Below, one piece after another: positions 15,575 through 24,624 of a stretch of DNA of 43,427 bases. Origin of the DNA: Desulfuromonadaceae bacterium (GTDB lineage Bacteria > Desulfobacterota > Desulfuromonadia > Geobacterales > Pseudopelobacteraceae); assembly GCA_028687585.1 (NCBI GenBank), contig JAQTZV010000036.1, positions 1 to 43,427 on the forward strand. Direction: 5' to 3'. The notes beneath the pieces were generated by a model, which saw nothing but the letters and a program-made list of their open reading frames with translations, ran no database searches and was not told the DNA's origin. Both the position numbers and the translations under genes were made by a program. Each line of letters begins with the position of its first letter. Positions within the stretch are counted from its first letter, which is position 1.

Positions 15575-17017
15575 ATGAAATACCAACCCGTCATCGGCCT
15601 TGAAGTTCACGTTCAGCTCCTGACCGATACCAAAATTTTCTGCGGCTGCTCGACGAAATTCGGCGCTGAACCCAACTCCCAGACCTGTCCGGTCTGCCTC
15701 GGACTTCCGGGGGCACTGCCGGTACTCAACAAAAAAGTTGTGGAATTCGCCATCAAGGCCGGCCTTTCCACTAATTGTTCCATCACACCGCGCAGTATTT
15801 TCGCCCGCAAGAACTACTTCTATCCCGACCTTCCCAAAGGGTATCAGATCAGCCAATTTGAAGATCCGATCTGTCAGCACGGCTGGCTGGATATTGCGGT
15901 TGACGGAGATACCGTAAAGCGGATCGGTATCACCCGTATCCACATGGAAGAAGATGCCGGCAAACTGGTACACGGAGAACTTTCCGGTCCGGGTGACGGA
16001 TCGGGTGTTGACCTGAACCGGGCCTGCACCCCACTGCTGGAAGTTGTCTCCGAACCGGATCTGCGCACCTCCGACGAAGCGGTTACCTATCTGAAACAGC
16101 TGCACCAGATCGTCACCTGGCTCGGCATCTGCGACGGCAACATGGAAGAGGGAAGTTTCCGCTGTGACGCCAATGTTTCGGTTATGCCGGTTGGATCGAA
16201 CACGTTAGGTACCCGGGCCGAGATAAAGAACGTCAACTCGTTCAAGTTTGTCAAGCAGGCCATCGAATATGAAATCCAGCGCCAGATTGACTTGATAGAG
16301 GACGGCGGCACTGTTGTTCAGGAAACGCGACTTTTCGATCCGAACAGCGGGACAACCCGCTCAATGCGCAGCAAGGAAGAAGCCCACGATTACCGCTACT
16401 TCCCTGATCCCGATCTGGTGCCGCTGGTTATCAGTGATGAGTGGATCAATCGCTCGCGCCAGGAGTTGCCGGAGTTGCCGGAACAGCGTCGCCAGCGCTT
16501 CATGGACGAACTGGGACTGCCGCTCTACGATGCCGAGGTGCTGACCGCAAGCAGGGCTCTGGCCGATTATTTTGAAGCCGGTATTGCGGCTCATAGCAAC
16601 GCCAAAGCGGTAGGAAACTGGATCATGGGCGAAATCACCCGGGCCCTTAACGACAGCGGAACAGCCATCGAAGCATGTCCTATAGCACCCGGACAGCTGG
16701 CAGAACTCTTGACGTTGATCGATAACGGCACCATTTCAGGCAAAATTGCCAAGACCGTTTTTGACGAAATGTGGCGCAGCGGCAAAGCTCCTCAGGTTAT
16801 TGTCGAAGAGCAGGGGCTGGTACAGGTATCAGACGGGGACGCTATCGAACGCATGATTGATGAAATCATGGCTGCCAATGCCGGGCAGGTTGATGAGTAT
16901 CGCAGCGGCAAGGAAAAAGTTTTCGGTTTCTTCGTCGGGCAGGTTATGAAAGCCAGTAAGGGGAAAGCGAACCCATCGGTTGTTAATGAACTGTTGTTGG
17001 GCAAATTAAAGGGGTGA
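15575..17017 (+). CDS. gatB: Asp-tRNA(Asn)/Glu-tRNA(Gln) amidotransferase subunit B
   Basis: The 480-residue product starts MKYQPVIGLEVHVQLLTDTK and has the zinc-site cysteines FCGCSTKFGAEPNSQTC..C, the DLNRACTPLLEVVSEPD catalytic region, EIKNVNSFKFV and a C-terminal YqeY-like tail domain. It activates the misacylated tRNA and accepts ammonia. The ATG at 15575 after CGGAG gives the known N-terminus; the longer open frame starting inside gatA is not used. Confidence 0.97.
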   Translation: MKYQPVIGLEVHVQLLTDTKIFCGCSTKFGAEPNSQTCPVCLGLPGALPVLNKKVVEFAIKAGLSTNCSITPRSIFARKNYFYPDLPKGYQISQFEDPICQHGWLDIAVDGDTVKRIGITRIHMEEDAGKLVHGELSGPGDGSGVDLNRACTPLLEVVSEPDLRTSDEAVTYLKQLHQIVTWLGICDGNMEEGSFRCDANVSVMPVGSNTLGTRAEIKNVNSFKFVKQAIEYEIQRQIDLIEDGGTVVQETRLFDPNSGTTRSMRSKEEAHDYRYFPDPDLVPLVISDEWINRSRQELPELPEQRRQRFMDELGLPLYDAEVLTASRALADYFEAGIAAHSNAKAVGNWIMGEITRALNDSGTAIEACPIAPGQLAELLTLIDNGTISGKIAKTVFDEMWRSGKAPQVIVEEQGLVQVSDGDAIERMIDEIMAANAGQVDEYRSGKEKVFGFFVGQVMKASKGKANPSVVNELLLGKLKG

Positions 17018-17019
17018 TT

Positions 17020-17382
17020 ATGAGCCGGACCGTGATGATTGTCGATGACTCCCTCTTCATGCGCAAAATTTTACGTGGAATCCTTGCTGAAAAGGGGTAT
17101 GTCGTGACCGCCGAGGCGGCGAGCGGCATAGAGGCCATGAAGAATCTGCATACCAATCATCCGGACATTATCCTGTTGGACATAATCCTGCCGGATTCAA
17201 ACGGTCTTGACCTTCTGGGAGAGATGATTGCTGTCTGCCCGAATTCAAAGGTTGTTGTCTGCTCTTCGATCGGACAACCAATGGTCATGCAAAAAACGCT
17301 TGAACTCGGAGCCAAGGCCTTCATTCAGAAACCGTTTACTCCCGAGAATATTGCCGAAGTACTGGAAAGTCTGGGGGATTAA
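17020..17382 (+). CDS. CheY-like single-domain response regulator
   Basis: The 120-residue product is a bare receiver domain, with the acidic pair DD (residues 9-10), the phosphoacceptor Asp54 in ILLDIILPD, the CSS switch at about 81-83 and the conserved Lys104 in IQKPF. The ATG at 17020 lies just past the gatB stop and follows AAAGGGG; a GTG at 17014 overlapping that stop is less likely. It is directly followed by a CheA-type kinase and is its probable partner. No output domain is present. Confidence 0.93.
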   Translation: MSRTVMIVDDSLFMRKILRGILAEKGYVVTAEAASGIEAMKNLHTNHPDIILLDIILPDSNGLDLLGEMIAVCPNSKVVVCSSIGQPMVMQKTLELGAKAFIQKPFTPENIAEVLESLGD

Positions 17383-17385
17383 CGG

Positions 17386-19011
17386 ATGGACATGTCCCCC
17401 TATCGGGATCTGTTCGTTTCTGAATCCCGCAGCCATATCTCCGCATTCGGGGAGTTGATTTTACGCCTTGAAGATTCCCCGGGAGAAAGTGCCGTGATTG
17501 ACGAACTATTTCGCCATGCTCATTCCCTAAAAGGAATGGCGGCGACAATGGGCTATGAACAGATCGTGGCGATCGCTCACAACATGGAAAGCCAACTGAG
17601 TAAGGTTCGTAACGGAGAGTTCGCACTGCTGCCGCCTCTGGCGGATCTTTTACTGGAAGGGAGCGATGCGCTGGCACGCTTGACATCAGAGATTGAATCA
17701 GGGAGCGATTCCGGTGAAGATATCACCGAACTTGTTGAGCGCCTGTCCTCATTTGATCCGACGGCTGAAGTTCACACGCGTTACCCTGCCACCGTTATCC
17801 ACTCAGACGCAGAAAGTCACCCGGAACCTTCCACTCCCCGTACTCACCAATTCAGGCAGACAGATTCATTCAAAAGTATCCGTATCAGAACAGAAACACT
17901 CGATCATCTGGTAAATATTACCGGAGAATTAATCACCAACCGCTATCGCCTTGCAGAGGCTGTTCGACTGGCTGATGCCGCCGAAAGCCAGGAGTCTCTT
18001 CACCAACTTTCAACATTGCTGCGTAATCTGCGCGATGTAGTTTTTAAAGCACGTATGCTGCCGTTTGCCTTTATTGCGGAACGTTTCCCGCGTTTGGTGC
18101 GCGACCTGGCGCATAAACAGGGGAAAGAAATCCATTTTCAACTTGAGGGGAAAGAGATAGAACTTGATCGCGGCATTCTGGAAGAGATTGCTGAACCGAT
18201 TGTTCATATCCTGCGCAACGCTGTCGATCACGGCATGGAGACGGCCGATGAACGGGTGATGGCGGGGAAACCGTTTCGCGGAACGATAGCTTTGACGGTA
18301 CGTCGTGATAAAGACTATGCTGAAATTATCATTGAAGACGACGGACGCGGCATGGATCCTGAGCGGTTGAAACTGAAAGGCATTGAAAAGGGGCTCATCT
18401 CCCCGGAACAGTCCACAGAGATGACGCAGCAAGAGGCATATCAATTGATCTGCATGCCCGGCTTTTCTACCACCGAAACCGTTACCGATATTTCCGGGCG
18501 TGGTGTCGGCATGGATGCGGTGCGTGAAACGGTACACTCATTGGCCGGAGTTCTGAAGATTCAGTCACAGAGGGGTCATGGGAGTCGTTTTGTTATGCGA
18601 CTCCCGATAACGGTCTCAATTATTCCCGCACTGATAGTCCAATCCGGTCATATAGAGATCGCATTGCCCCTGAACGTTGTAATCAGAACCGTTGAACTCG
18701 AATCTTCCGAAATAACCGATGAGTCAGGTCGGCCTACCGTCACCCTGGGTGACAAATCATTACCGATCAGGAATCTGCGGCAGGCGTTGAACCTGCCAAC
18801 AACACCCGCTCCTGAAAGTGATCTTCAGTCGGTAATTATCTGTGATATCGGCACCACATTGGCAATTGGCGTTGATCGGATTGTGAGTCAGCAGGAAATT
18901 TTTGTCCGGCCTCTCCGTTCGCCGCTTTCACACCTGCGGGGGATTAGTGGCGCGACGATAACCGGTGACGGACGGGTGCTGTTTGTCGCCGACGCCGGGG
19001 CGCTGGCCTGA
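17386..19011 (+). CDS. cheA: CheA-type histidine kinase, minimal form
   Basis: The 541-residue product has an Hpt/P1 domain with HAHSLKG (phospho-His about residue 46). A Ser/Pro/His-rich linker of roughly 40 residues takes the place of the CheY-binding P2 domain. Then come P3 dimerisation helices, a P4 kinase domain (HILRNAVDHGMET N-box; DDGRGMD G1; GRGVGMDAV G2) and a C-terminal CheW-like P5 domain. It lies three bases after the cheY-like gene. No receptor, cheW, cheR or cheB is next to it, so input and output are not evident; it may control something other than swimming. Confidence 0.92.
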   Translation: MDMSPYRDLFVSESRSHISAFGELILRLEDSPGESAVIDELFRHAHSLKGMAATMGYEQIVAIAHNMESQLSKVRNGEFALLPPLADLLLEGSDALARLTSEIESGSDSGEDITELVERLSSFDPTAEVHTRYPATVIHSDAESHPEPSTPRTHQFRQTDSFKSIRIRTETLDHLVNITGELITNRYRLAEAVRLADAAESQESLHQLSTLLRNLRDVVFKARMLPFAFIAERFPRLVRDLAHKQGKEIHFQLEGKEIELDRGILEEIAEPIVHILRNAVDHGMETADERVMAGKPFRGTIALTVRRDKDYAEIIIEDDGRGMDPERLKLKGIEKGLISPEQSTEMTQQEAYQLICMPGFSTTETVTDISGRGVGMDAVRETVHSLAGVLKIQSQRGHGSRFVMRLPITVSIIPALIVQSGHIEIALPLNVVIRTVELESSEITDESGRPTVTLGDKSLPIRNLRQALNLPTTPAPESDLQSVIICDIGTTLAIGVDRIVSQQEIFVRPLRSPLSHLRGISGATITGDGRVLFVADAGALA

Positions 19012-19044
19012 AACAAACCGCCGGATCACAACTGACGACACAGA

Positions 19045-19073
19045 TTGAAACGGTTGCGGCGGACGACTATATA
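19045..19073 (+). promoter_or_regulatory. candidate sigma70 promoter of lolA
   Basis: TTGAAA (19045-19050) and TATATA (19068-19073) are 17 bases apart, in the 188-base gap between cheA and lolA. The leader would be about 120 bases. Confidence 0.5.
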
Positions 19074-19199
19074 TGTCAGAATTGCCCGGCAATACTTGCT
19101 CATGTTTCTGAGACATCCTTCTTTTGCCCGATTCCTCCCCGGATCAGGTTGTTAATCTGTCCGAACGTACTCAGCCGTGCTGAGAAAGGTAGTACACAA

Positions 19200-19910
19200 A
19201 TGTTGAGAATATGTATGCTGTTCCTGTCGGTAATGTTTTCCGCCCTCCCCCTGTCAGCGGCTTCGACACCGGCATCTCTCAAAGAGGTTGTTTCTGCTCT
19301 TGAGAAAGGGTATGCCGGTCTGCGAGATGTGCAGGCTGATTTTTCCCAGAAAACCACTATATCTGCCGTAAATCGGGAGCAGAAGGGGAGTGGCGAAGTA
19401 TTGCTGAAGCGACCCACAGCGGCGACGGCCATGTTCCGCTTCAATTATGCAAAGCCGAAACAGCAGATCATCTCCAACGGCAAACAGGTCTGGTTTTATA
19501 CACCGGACAACAAGCAGGTGCTGGTTAACAGTGTCTCTGCCATGTTTGCCGGTGGCAACTCCATTGCGCTGACGTATCTGACCGGACTTGGCCATGTATC
19601 ACGTGACTTTGATGTCAGCTTCGCCGCTGAACCTCAGGATAAAAACGGCAATTATCGGCTTGAACTGGCACCCAAAAAAACGAGCCAGATTCTGGCAAAA
19701 CTCCAGTTAACGGTATCTGCCGAAGCCGTTGAACAACTGCAGACAACCGGAGAAGTCAAGAATGTTTTCCCGATTATATCCTCGGTCATCCATGATGCCG
19801 GCGGCAACAAGACAAGCATTGACTATAGCCGGACGCGGGTAAACAAAGGGCTGGCCGATGGAGCATTTAATTTTAAAATCCCGGAAGGGGTTGAGGTAAT
19901 AAAACCGTAA
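19200..19910 (+). CDS. lolA: outer-membrane lipoprotein carrier protein LolA
   Basis: The 236-residue product has a signal peptide (MLRICMLFLSVMFSALPLSA, cleavage near residue 20). Next is the LolA start LKEVVSALEKGYAGLRDVQADFSQKT, then GSGEVLLKRP, MFRFNYAKPKQQIISNGKQVWFYTPDNKQV and a C-terminal FNFKIPEGVEV. It would shuttle lipoproteins across the periplasm from LolCDE to the outer membrane. The ATG at 19200 behind AAAGGTAG is chosen because it puts the signal peptide at the N-terminus. Confidence 0.92.
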   Translation: MLRICMLFLSVMFSALPLSAASTPASLKEVVSALEKGYAGLRDVQADFSQKTTISAVNREQKGSGEVLLKRPTAATAMFRFNYAKPKQQIISNGKQVWFYTPDNKQVLVNSVSAMFAGGNSIALTYLTGLGHVSRDFDVSFAAEPQDKNGNYRLELAPKKTSQILAKLQLTVSAEAVEQLQTTGEVKNVFPIISSVIHDAGGNKTSIDYSRTRVNKGLADGAFNFKIPEGVEVIKP

Positions 19911-19926
19911 TTCATGGAGGTTTTTC

Positions 19927-20412
19927 ATGCCGTCATTCGACATTGTTTCAAAGGTAGACATGCAGGAAGTTGATAATGCCGTGAATCAGGCGATCAAAGA
20001 GATCGGGCAACGCTACGACTTTAAAGGTTCCAAGTGCCAGATCACCCCGGAGAAAGACTCCGTCAAGATCCTGGCGGATGACGACTACAAACTGAAAGCG
20101 GTCGTTGACGTACTGCAGTCGAAATTCCTGAAGCGCAACATCTCCATCAAGGCGCTTCAGTACGGCAAGGTGGAGCAGGCTTCAGGCGGCATGGTGCGCC
20201 AGATCATCACCGTCCAGCAGGGAATCTCCAAAGAGAAGGCAAAAGACATCACCATTGCCATCAAAGAGAGCAAACTCAAGGTGCAGGCCCAGATTCAGGA
20301 TGATCAGGTACGGGTGACCGGGAAAAACAGAGATGATCTCCAGGATGCGATCCAGTTATTGAAGGGGAAGGATCTGGATGTCGAGATGCAGTTTACCAAT
20401 TTCAGAGAGTAG
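19927..20412 (+). CDS. yajQ: YajQ family nucleotide-binding protein
   Basis: The 161-residue product has MPSFDIVSKVDMQEVDNAVN, RYDFKGSKCQI and the QIITVQQGISKEKAKDI segment typical of YajQ (DUF520), with two ferredoxin-like domains. Family members bind nucleotides, and some bind cyclic di-GMP and act with a transcription factor. It starts 16 bases after lolA behind GGAGG. Confidence 0.95.
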   Translation: MPSFDIVSKVDMQEVDNAVNQAIKEIGQRYDFKGSKCQITPEKDSVKILADDDYKLKAVVDVLQSKFLKRNISIKALQYGKVEQASGGMVRQIITVQQGISKEKAKDITIAIKESKLKVQAQIQDDQVRVTGKNRDDLQDAIQLLKGKDLDVEMQFTNFRE

Positions 20413-20426
20413 GAACGAGGGGTATT

Positions 20427-21773
20427 TTGAGCGAAACAATTAAACAGAAAGTAAGCATGGTCAGCCTCGGCTGCCCGAAAAATCTGGTGGATGCCGAAGT
20501 TATGCTGGGGGTGCTCTCGAAACAGGATTATGAGATCACCATGGACGAAAAGGATGCCGACGTCATTATCGTCAACACCTGCTCCTTTATCAAGGAAGCA
20601 AAACAGGAGAGTATCGATGCGATCCTCGATCTGGCCGAACGGAAGCATGACGGGCGCTGCCATACCCTGATCGTATCCGGCTGCCTGCCGCAGCGCTATC
20701 AGGAGGAGCTTGCCCTGGAACTGCCGGAAGTCGATATTTTTATCGGTACCGGCGATTATCCCCGTATCGCTGAGATTCTGGCCGAAAAAAGCGGCACGGA
20801 AGGTCAATTGCGCTACATCGGCGACCCCGATTTTATTTATGACGAAGAACTGCCGCGCCTGAACTCTTCACCGGCCTGGTTTTCCTACCTCAAGATCGGC
20901 GAGGGGTGTTCAAACTGCTGCTCGTACTGTATCATTCCGAAGCTGCGCGGAGCCTACCGCTCCCGCCCGGTTGACGCATTGGTGGCCGAGGCGGAGCGGC
21001 TTGTTGCCCGCGGGGTAAAGGAGATTAACGTCATCTCCCAGGACATCACCCGCTATGGCAGTGATATGACTGACGGCACGACACTGGAAGCGCTTGTCCG
21101 CCGACTGGCCGCAATTGATGGGCTACGCTGGATACGGCTGCTCTACGCATATCCGGACGGCATCACCGACGGCCTGATTGCCCTGATTCGGGATGAGCCA
21201 AAGATCTGTAAATATCTGGACATTCCAATCCAGCACATCTCCGACCCGGTTCTGAAAGCGATGAAGCGCCGGAGTTCGGAACAGCAGATTCGCAACCTGA
21301 TAGCAAAACTGCGGAGCGAAATTCCCGGTATCGCCCTGCGTACATCGCTGATAGTCGGGTTCCCGGGCGAAACCCTCGAAGACTTTGCTACGTTGACCAC
21401 CTTTGTTGAACAGGCCCGCTTCGACCGTCTTGGCGTATTCTGTTACTCACGGGAAGAAGGCACTCCGGCGGCGGAAATGCCGGATCAGGTATCCGAGCGC
21501 GTCAAACGCGAACGCTACCGCAAGCTGATGCGAGCCCAGGCGCGACTCTCCTTCCGTCACAACCGTACATTGATCGGAACAACCGAACAGGTTATTGTCG
21601 AAGGATTCAGCGAGGAGACGGAACTGCTGCTCAAAGGACGTTCATCCCGCCAGGCACCTGACATCGACGGCCAGGTCTATATCACCTCCGGAACAGCTGA
21701 TATTGGCGATATCGTCACACTCAAGATCACCGACTCATCTGATTATGATCTGATCGGCGAAATGGTGGCATAG
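20427..21773 (+). CDS. rimO: ribosomal protein S12 methylthiotransferase RimO (radical SAM)
   Basis: The 448-residue product has the N-terminal UPF0004 domain (SLGCPKNLVDAEVM, NTCSFIKEAKQES, VSGCLPQRY: three Cys for one cluster). The radical SAM motif CSNCCSYCIIPKLRG and a C-terminal TRAM domain follow. The DPDFIYDEELPR insertion separates RimO from MiaB. It methylthiolates an Asp of S12. The start is TTG at 20427 with GAGGGG at good distance; the next ATG (20457) would cut into the first domain. Confidence 0.95.
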   Translation: MSETIKQKVSMVSLGCPKNLVDAEVMLGVLSKQDYEITMDEKDADVIIVNTCSFIKEAKQESIDAILDLAERKHDGRCHTLIVSGCLPQRYQEELALELPEVDIFIGTGDYPRIAEILAEKSGTEGQLRYIGDPDFIYDEELPRLNSSPAWFSYLKIGEGCSNCCSYCIIPKLRGAYRSRPVDALVAEAERLVARGVKEINVISQDITRYGSDMTDGTTLEALVRRLAAIDGLRWIRLLYAYPDGITDGLIALIRDEPKICKYLDIPIQHISDPVLKAMKRRSSEQQIRNLIAKLRSEIPGIALRTSLIVGFPGETLEDFATLTTFVEQARFDRLGVFCYSREEGTPAAEMPDQVSERVKRERYRKLMRAQARLSFRHNRTLIGTTEQVIVEGFSEETELLLKGRSSRQAPDIDGQVYITSGTADIGDIVTLKITDSSDYDLIGEMVA

Positions 21774-21782
21774 CCTGCTCTC

Positions 21783-23195
21783 ATGAGACTTAACGCCAAG
21801 CTGATTATTATCATGCTCTCGCTGTTGGTTCTGACGATGCTGACCCTTTTCATCCTCAACCAATCCGCTCAGACCGCACTGGTGAATGAAATTCAGGAGA
21901 GTTCTCAGGAAATTTCCAAGGCGGTACAGATGAGTATTGAGGATCTCACCTCGGATACCGAGACCTCCCGTCTGACCGATTATTTACTGAAAGCCCGCGA
22001 GAAGGGCATCAACGAAATTAACATCTTCAATTCTGAAGGGGAGATTATCGACTCTTCCGATCCCGACAAGATCGGCAAGAAACGGGATCTTAAAAAGTTG
22101 GAAAAAGGTGTCCACGCTGCAAAGCGCCCGATTGGCAGCGGGATACTCTCCCAGAAGCCGTATGAAGTTGTTGTGCCGGTAATAGTCGGTGATGAACAGC
22201 TCGGCTTTGTCCAGATTAATATGCTGCTGGACAATATTCACGATATTCAGCGCGCAAATTTTATCCGCCGCCTGTTTGCAACCGGCATGGTGTTCACGGT
22301 CGGCATTGGTCTGATTATCTTCCTTGCCAGGCGCTACACCACTCCGATCAAAAATATGGTCGAGGACTTCAAGAGAGTTTCTGCCGGCGATCTGTCGGTG
22401 ACCATCCCGGTGAAAAGCAATGACGAAATCGGCGAAATGGCTGTAGGCTTCAACAACATGGTCGAAAAACTGCGGGAGCGTGAAGTGTTGGAAAAGCGCC
22501 TCTATGAGGCCGAGCACCTCTCGCGGGTTGGCCAGCTGGCATCAGGAATCGCCCATGAGATTCGCAACCCGCTTAACTATATCAGTCTGGCGATTGATCA
22601 TCTCAAAGCCGAGATGCTCCCGCTCTGCGGTGACAAATGCTCCGAGTTGGGGGATTTGGCTGATAACATCAAAGAAGAGGTCCGACGCGCAAATTATATG
22701 GTAGTGAACTTCATGAACTATGGCCGGCCGCTCAAACTCCGCCGGGCAGAGGTTGTCTATCATGAGTTACTGGCCAAGGTTCTTCCGGTACTGCAGAGCC
22801 GCTTGACTGAGCAGCACGTTGTTGTAGTGCAACAGATTCCTGCTGATCTGCCGCCGCTCTGGATTGATGGTGAACTGTTCCGTAACTGCATTCTTAACTT
22901 CGTTACGAATGCCGCTCAGGCAATGCCTGATGGCGGCACGATTACCCTTGGAGCGCAATTAGACCAGCGACAGGTGAAACTGACCTTCAGCGACCAGGGA
23001 AGCGGCATCTCTCCCGACGACATCAGCAAGATATTCCAGCCATATTTCACCACCAAGGATGTTGGTATCGGCCTGGGACTGGCTATTACCGAGCGGATCA
23101 TTAAAGAGCATGGCGGTGAAATCGCTGTTGAAAGCAGGATCGGCTCCGGAACAACCATTATCGTTTCCTTGCCGCTACAGCCCACGGAAACCTGA
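21783..23195 (+). CDS. membrane sensor histidine kinase, NtrB/ZraS type
   Basis: The 470-residue product has a transmembrane helix at about 7-25, a periplasmic sensor region to about 162 with PAS/Cache-like pieces, a second helix at about 165-181, and HAMP. HisKA carries the phospho-His258 in GIAHEIRNPL, and a HATPase follows with N-box NFVTNAAQAM and GIGLGLAI. The next gene, 10 bases on, is its NtrC-type regulator. A CxxxC pair (LCGDKC, about 280) inside the kinase region is unusual. The ribosome site is weak, so translation may be coupled to rimO. Confidence 0.92.
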   Translation: MRLNAKLIIIMLSLLVLTMLTLFILNQSAQTALVNEIQESSQEISKAVQMSIEDLTSDTETSRLTDYLLKAREKGINEINIFNSEGEIIDSSDPDKIGKKRDLKKLEKGVHAAKRPIGSGILSQKPYEVVVPVIVGDEQLGFVQINMLLDNIHDIQRANFIRRLFATGMVFTVGIGLIIFLARRYTTPIKNMVEDFKRVSAGDLSVTIPVKSNDEIGEMAVGFNNMVEKLREREVLEKRLYEAEHLSRVGQLASGIAHEIRNPLNYISLAIDHLKAEMLPLCGDKCSELGDLADNIKEEVRRANYMVVNFMNYGRPLKLRRAEVVYHELLAKVLPVLQSRLTEQHVVVVQQIPADLPPLWIDGELFRNCILNFVTNAAQAMPDGGTITLGAQLDQRQVKLTFSDQGSGISPDDISKIFQPYFTTKDVGIGLGLAITERIIKEHGGEIAVESRIGSGTTIIVSLPLQPTET

Positions 23196-23205
23196 ATGAG
23201 GAACT

Positions 23206-24591
23206 ATGAAAAGTAATGGCAGCATATTGATAGTTGACGATGAAAAGGGGCAGCGGGACATCCTTAATCTGATACTTAAAAAAGAAAATTATGACATTGT
23301 CGATGTACCCGGCGTACGCGAAGCTCTGGAACAGCTGGAAAAACGTGAGTTTGACCTGATCATGACCGATCTTAAGATGCAGGGGCAGAGCGGGCTTGAC
23401 CTGCTGGAAAAGGTTCTCTCCGATGACCCGCAGCAATGCATAATTATGATGACGGCGCACGGCTCGGTTGATTCGGCGGTTGAGGCCATGCGTAAAGGGG
23501 CTTTTGATTACCTGGAAAAACCGCTGGAGCGCGACAATCTGGTACTTACCCTGCTGCGGGCCTTTGAGCGCATAAATCTGGTCCGCGAAAACCGGGTATT
23601 GCAGAAACGGATTGAATCGATCGCAACGATACCCAATATGCAGGGTGAACATCCTAAAATGAAGGAAGTGTTCCGGATCATTGCCAAGATCGCCCCCTCG
23701 AATTCAACTGTCTTGATTGTCGGTGAATCAGGAACCGGCAAAGAGCTTATCGCCCGAGCGATACACGACGGGAGCCCGCGCCGCGACAAACCGTTTATCG
23801 CCATCAATTGTGCTGCCATACCGGACACTCTGATCGAGAGCGAGCTTTTCGGTCACGAAAAAGGGAGCTTCACCGGTGCTAATGCCCGCGAGATCGGCAT
23901 CTTTGAAGCTGCGGACGGCGGGACAGTATTTCTGGATGAAATCGGCGAGATGAACGTCGCCATGCAGGCCAAATTACTTCGTGCCATTCAGGAAAAAGAG
24001 ATCCGCCGGGTTGGCGGTAAAGTTAACATCGGCCTGGACGTACGCCTGGTCTCGGCCACCAACAAAGAACTTGAGCAGGAGATAAAAAAAGGAACCTTCC
24101 GTGAGGATCTGTTCTACCGGCTTAACGTCATTAGAGTCAATCTTCCCCCCTTGCGCGAGCGTGGCAGCGACATCAAAACGCTGGCAGAATTCTTTCTGAT
24201 AAAATACAGCAAGGCCGCCGGAATTGCGATGGACGGCATCTCGAAACAGACGTTGAAGCTACTGATGAACTACCGGTGGCCCGGCAATGTTCGTCAACTG
24301 GAGTCAGTGATCGAGCGCTCAATTCTTATGGCAGAAAGCAACTATATCGAACCGGAAGACCTTCCGAGTGAGATCACCGCGAGCGGCACACTGGCAGGTG
24401 GCATTAATATTGACCTGCCGGCAGACGGGATCGATTTCGAGTCTCTTGAAAAAGGGTTGATCGTTAAGGCGATGGAACGGGCAGAATGGGTTATCGGCAA
24501 GGCTGCGCCGCTATTGGGGATGAGTTACAAGACCATGCAGTACCGCCTGGACAAGTTTGAGATCGAAAAACCGGACAAGCGGGCGAAATAA
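23206..24591 (+). CDS. sigma54-dependent response regulator, NtrC family
   Basis: The 461-residue product has a receiver (acidic pair 11-12, phospho-Asp55, Lys105). The AAA+ domain has Walker A GESGTGKE (173-180), the sigma54 loop GSFTGA (220-225, Ser for the usual Ala) and Walker B VFLDEI. The C-terminal Fis helix-turn-helix is near 430-455 (GKAAPLLGMSYKTMQYRLDKF). It is paired with the kinase before it; its targets are not shown in the window. Confidence 0.94.
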   Translation: MKSNGSILIVDDEKGQRDILNLILKKENYDIVDVPGVREALEQLEKREFDLIMTDLKMQGQSGLDLLEKVLSDDPQQCIIMMTAHGSVDSAVEAMRKGAFDYLEKPLERDNLVLTLLRAFERINLVRENRVLQKRIESIATIPNMQGEHPKMKEVFRIIAKIAPSNSTVLIVGESGTGKELIARAIHDGSPRRDKPFIAINCAAIPDTLIESELFGHEKGSFTGANAREIGIFEAADGGTVFLDEIGEMNVAMQAKLLRAIQEKEIRRVGGKVNIGLDVRLVSATNKELEQEIKKGTFREDLFYRLNVIRVNLPPLRERGSDIKTLAEFFLIKYSKAAGIAMDGISKQTLKLLMNYRWPGNVRQLESVIERSILMAESNYIEPEDLPSEITASGTLAGGINIDLPADGIDFESLEKGLIVKAMERAEWVIGKAAPLLGMSYKTMQYRLDKFEIEKPDKRAK

Positions 24592-24624
24592 TCCTTTAAA
24601 AACTTACCATCTGGAGCAAAGATC

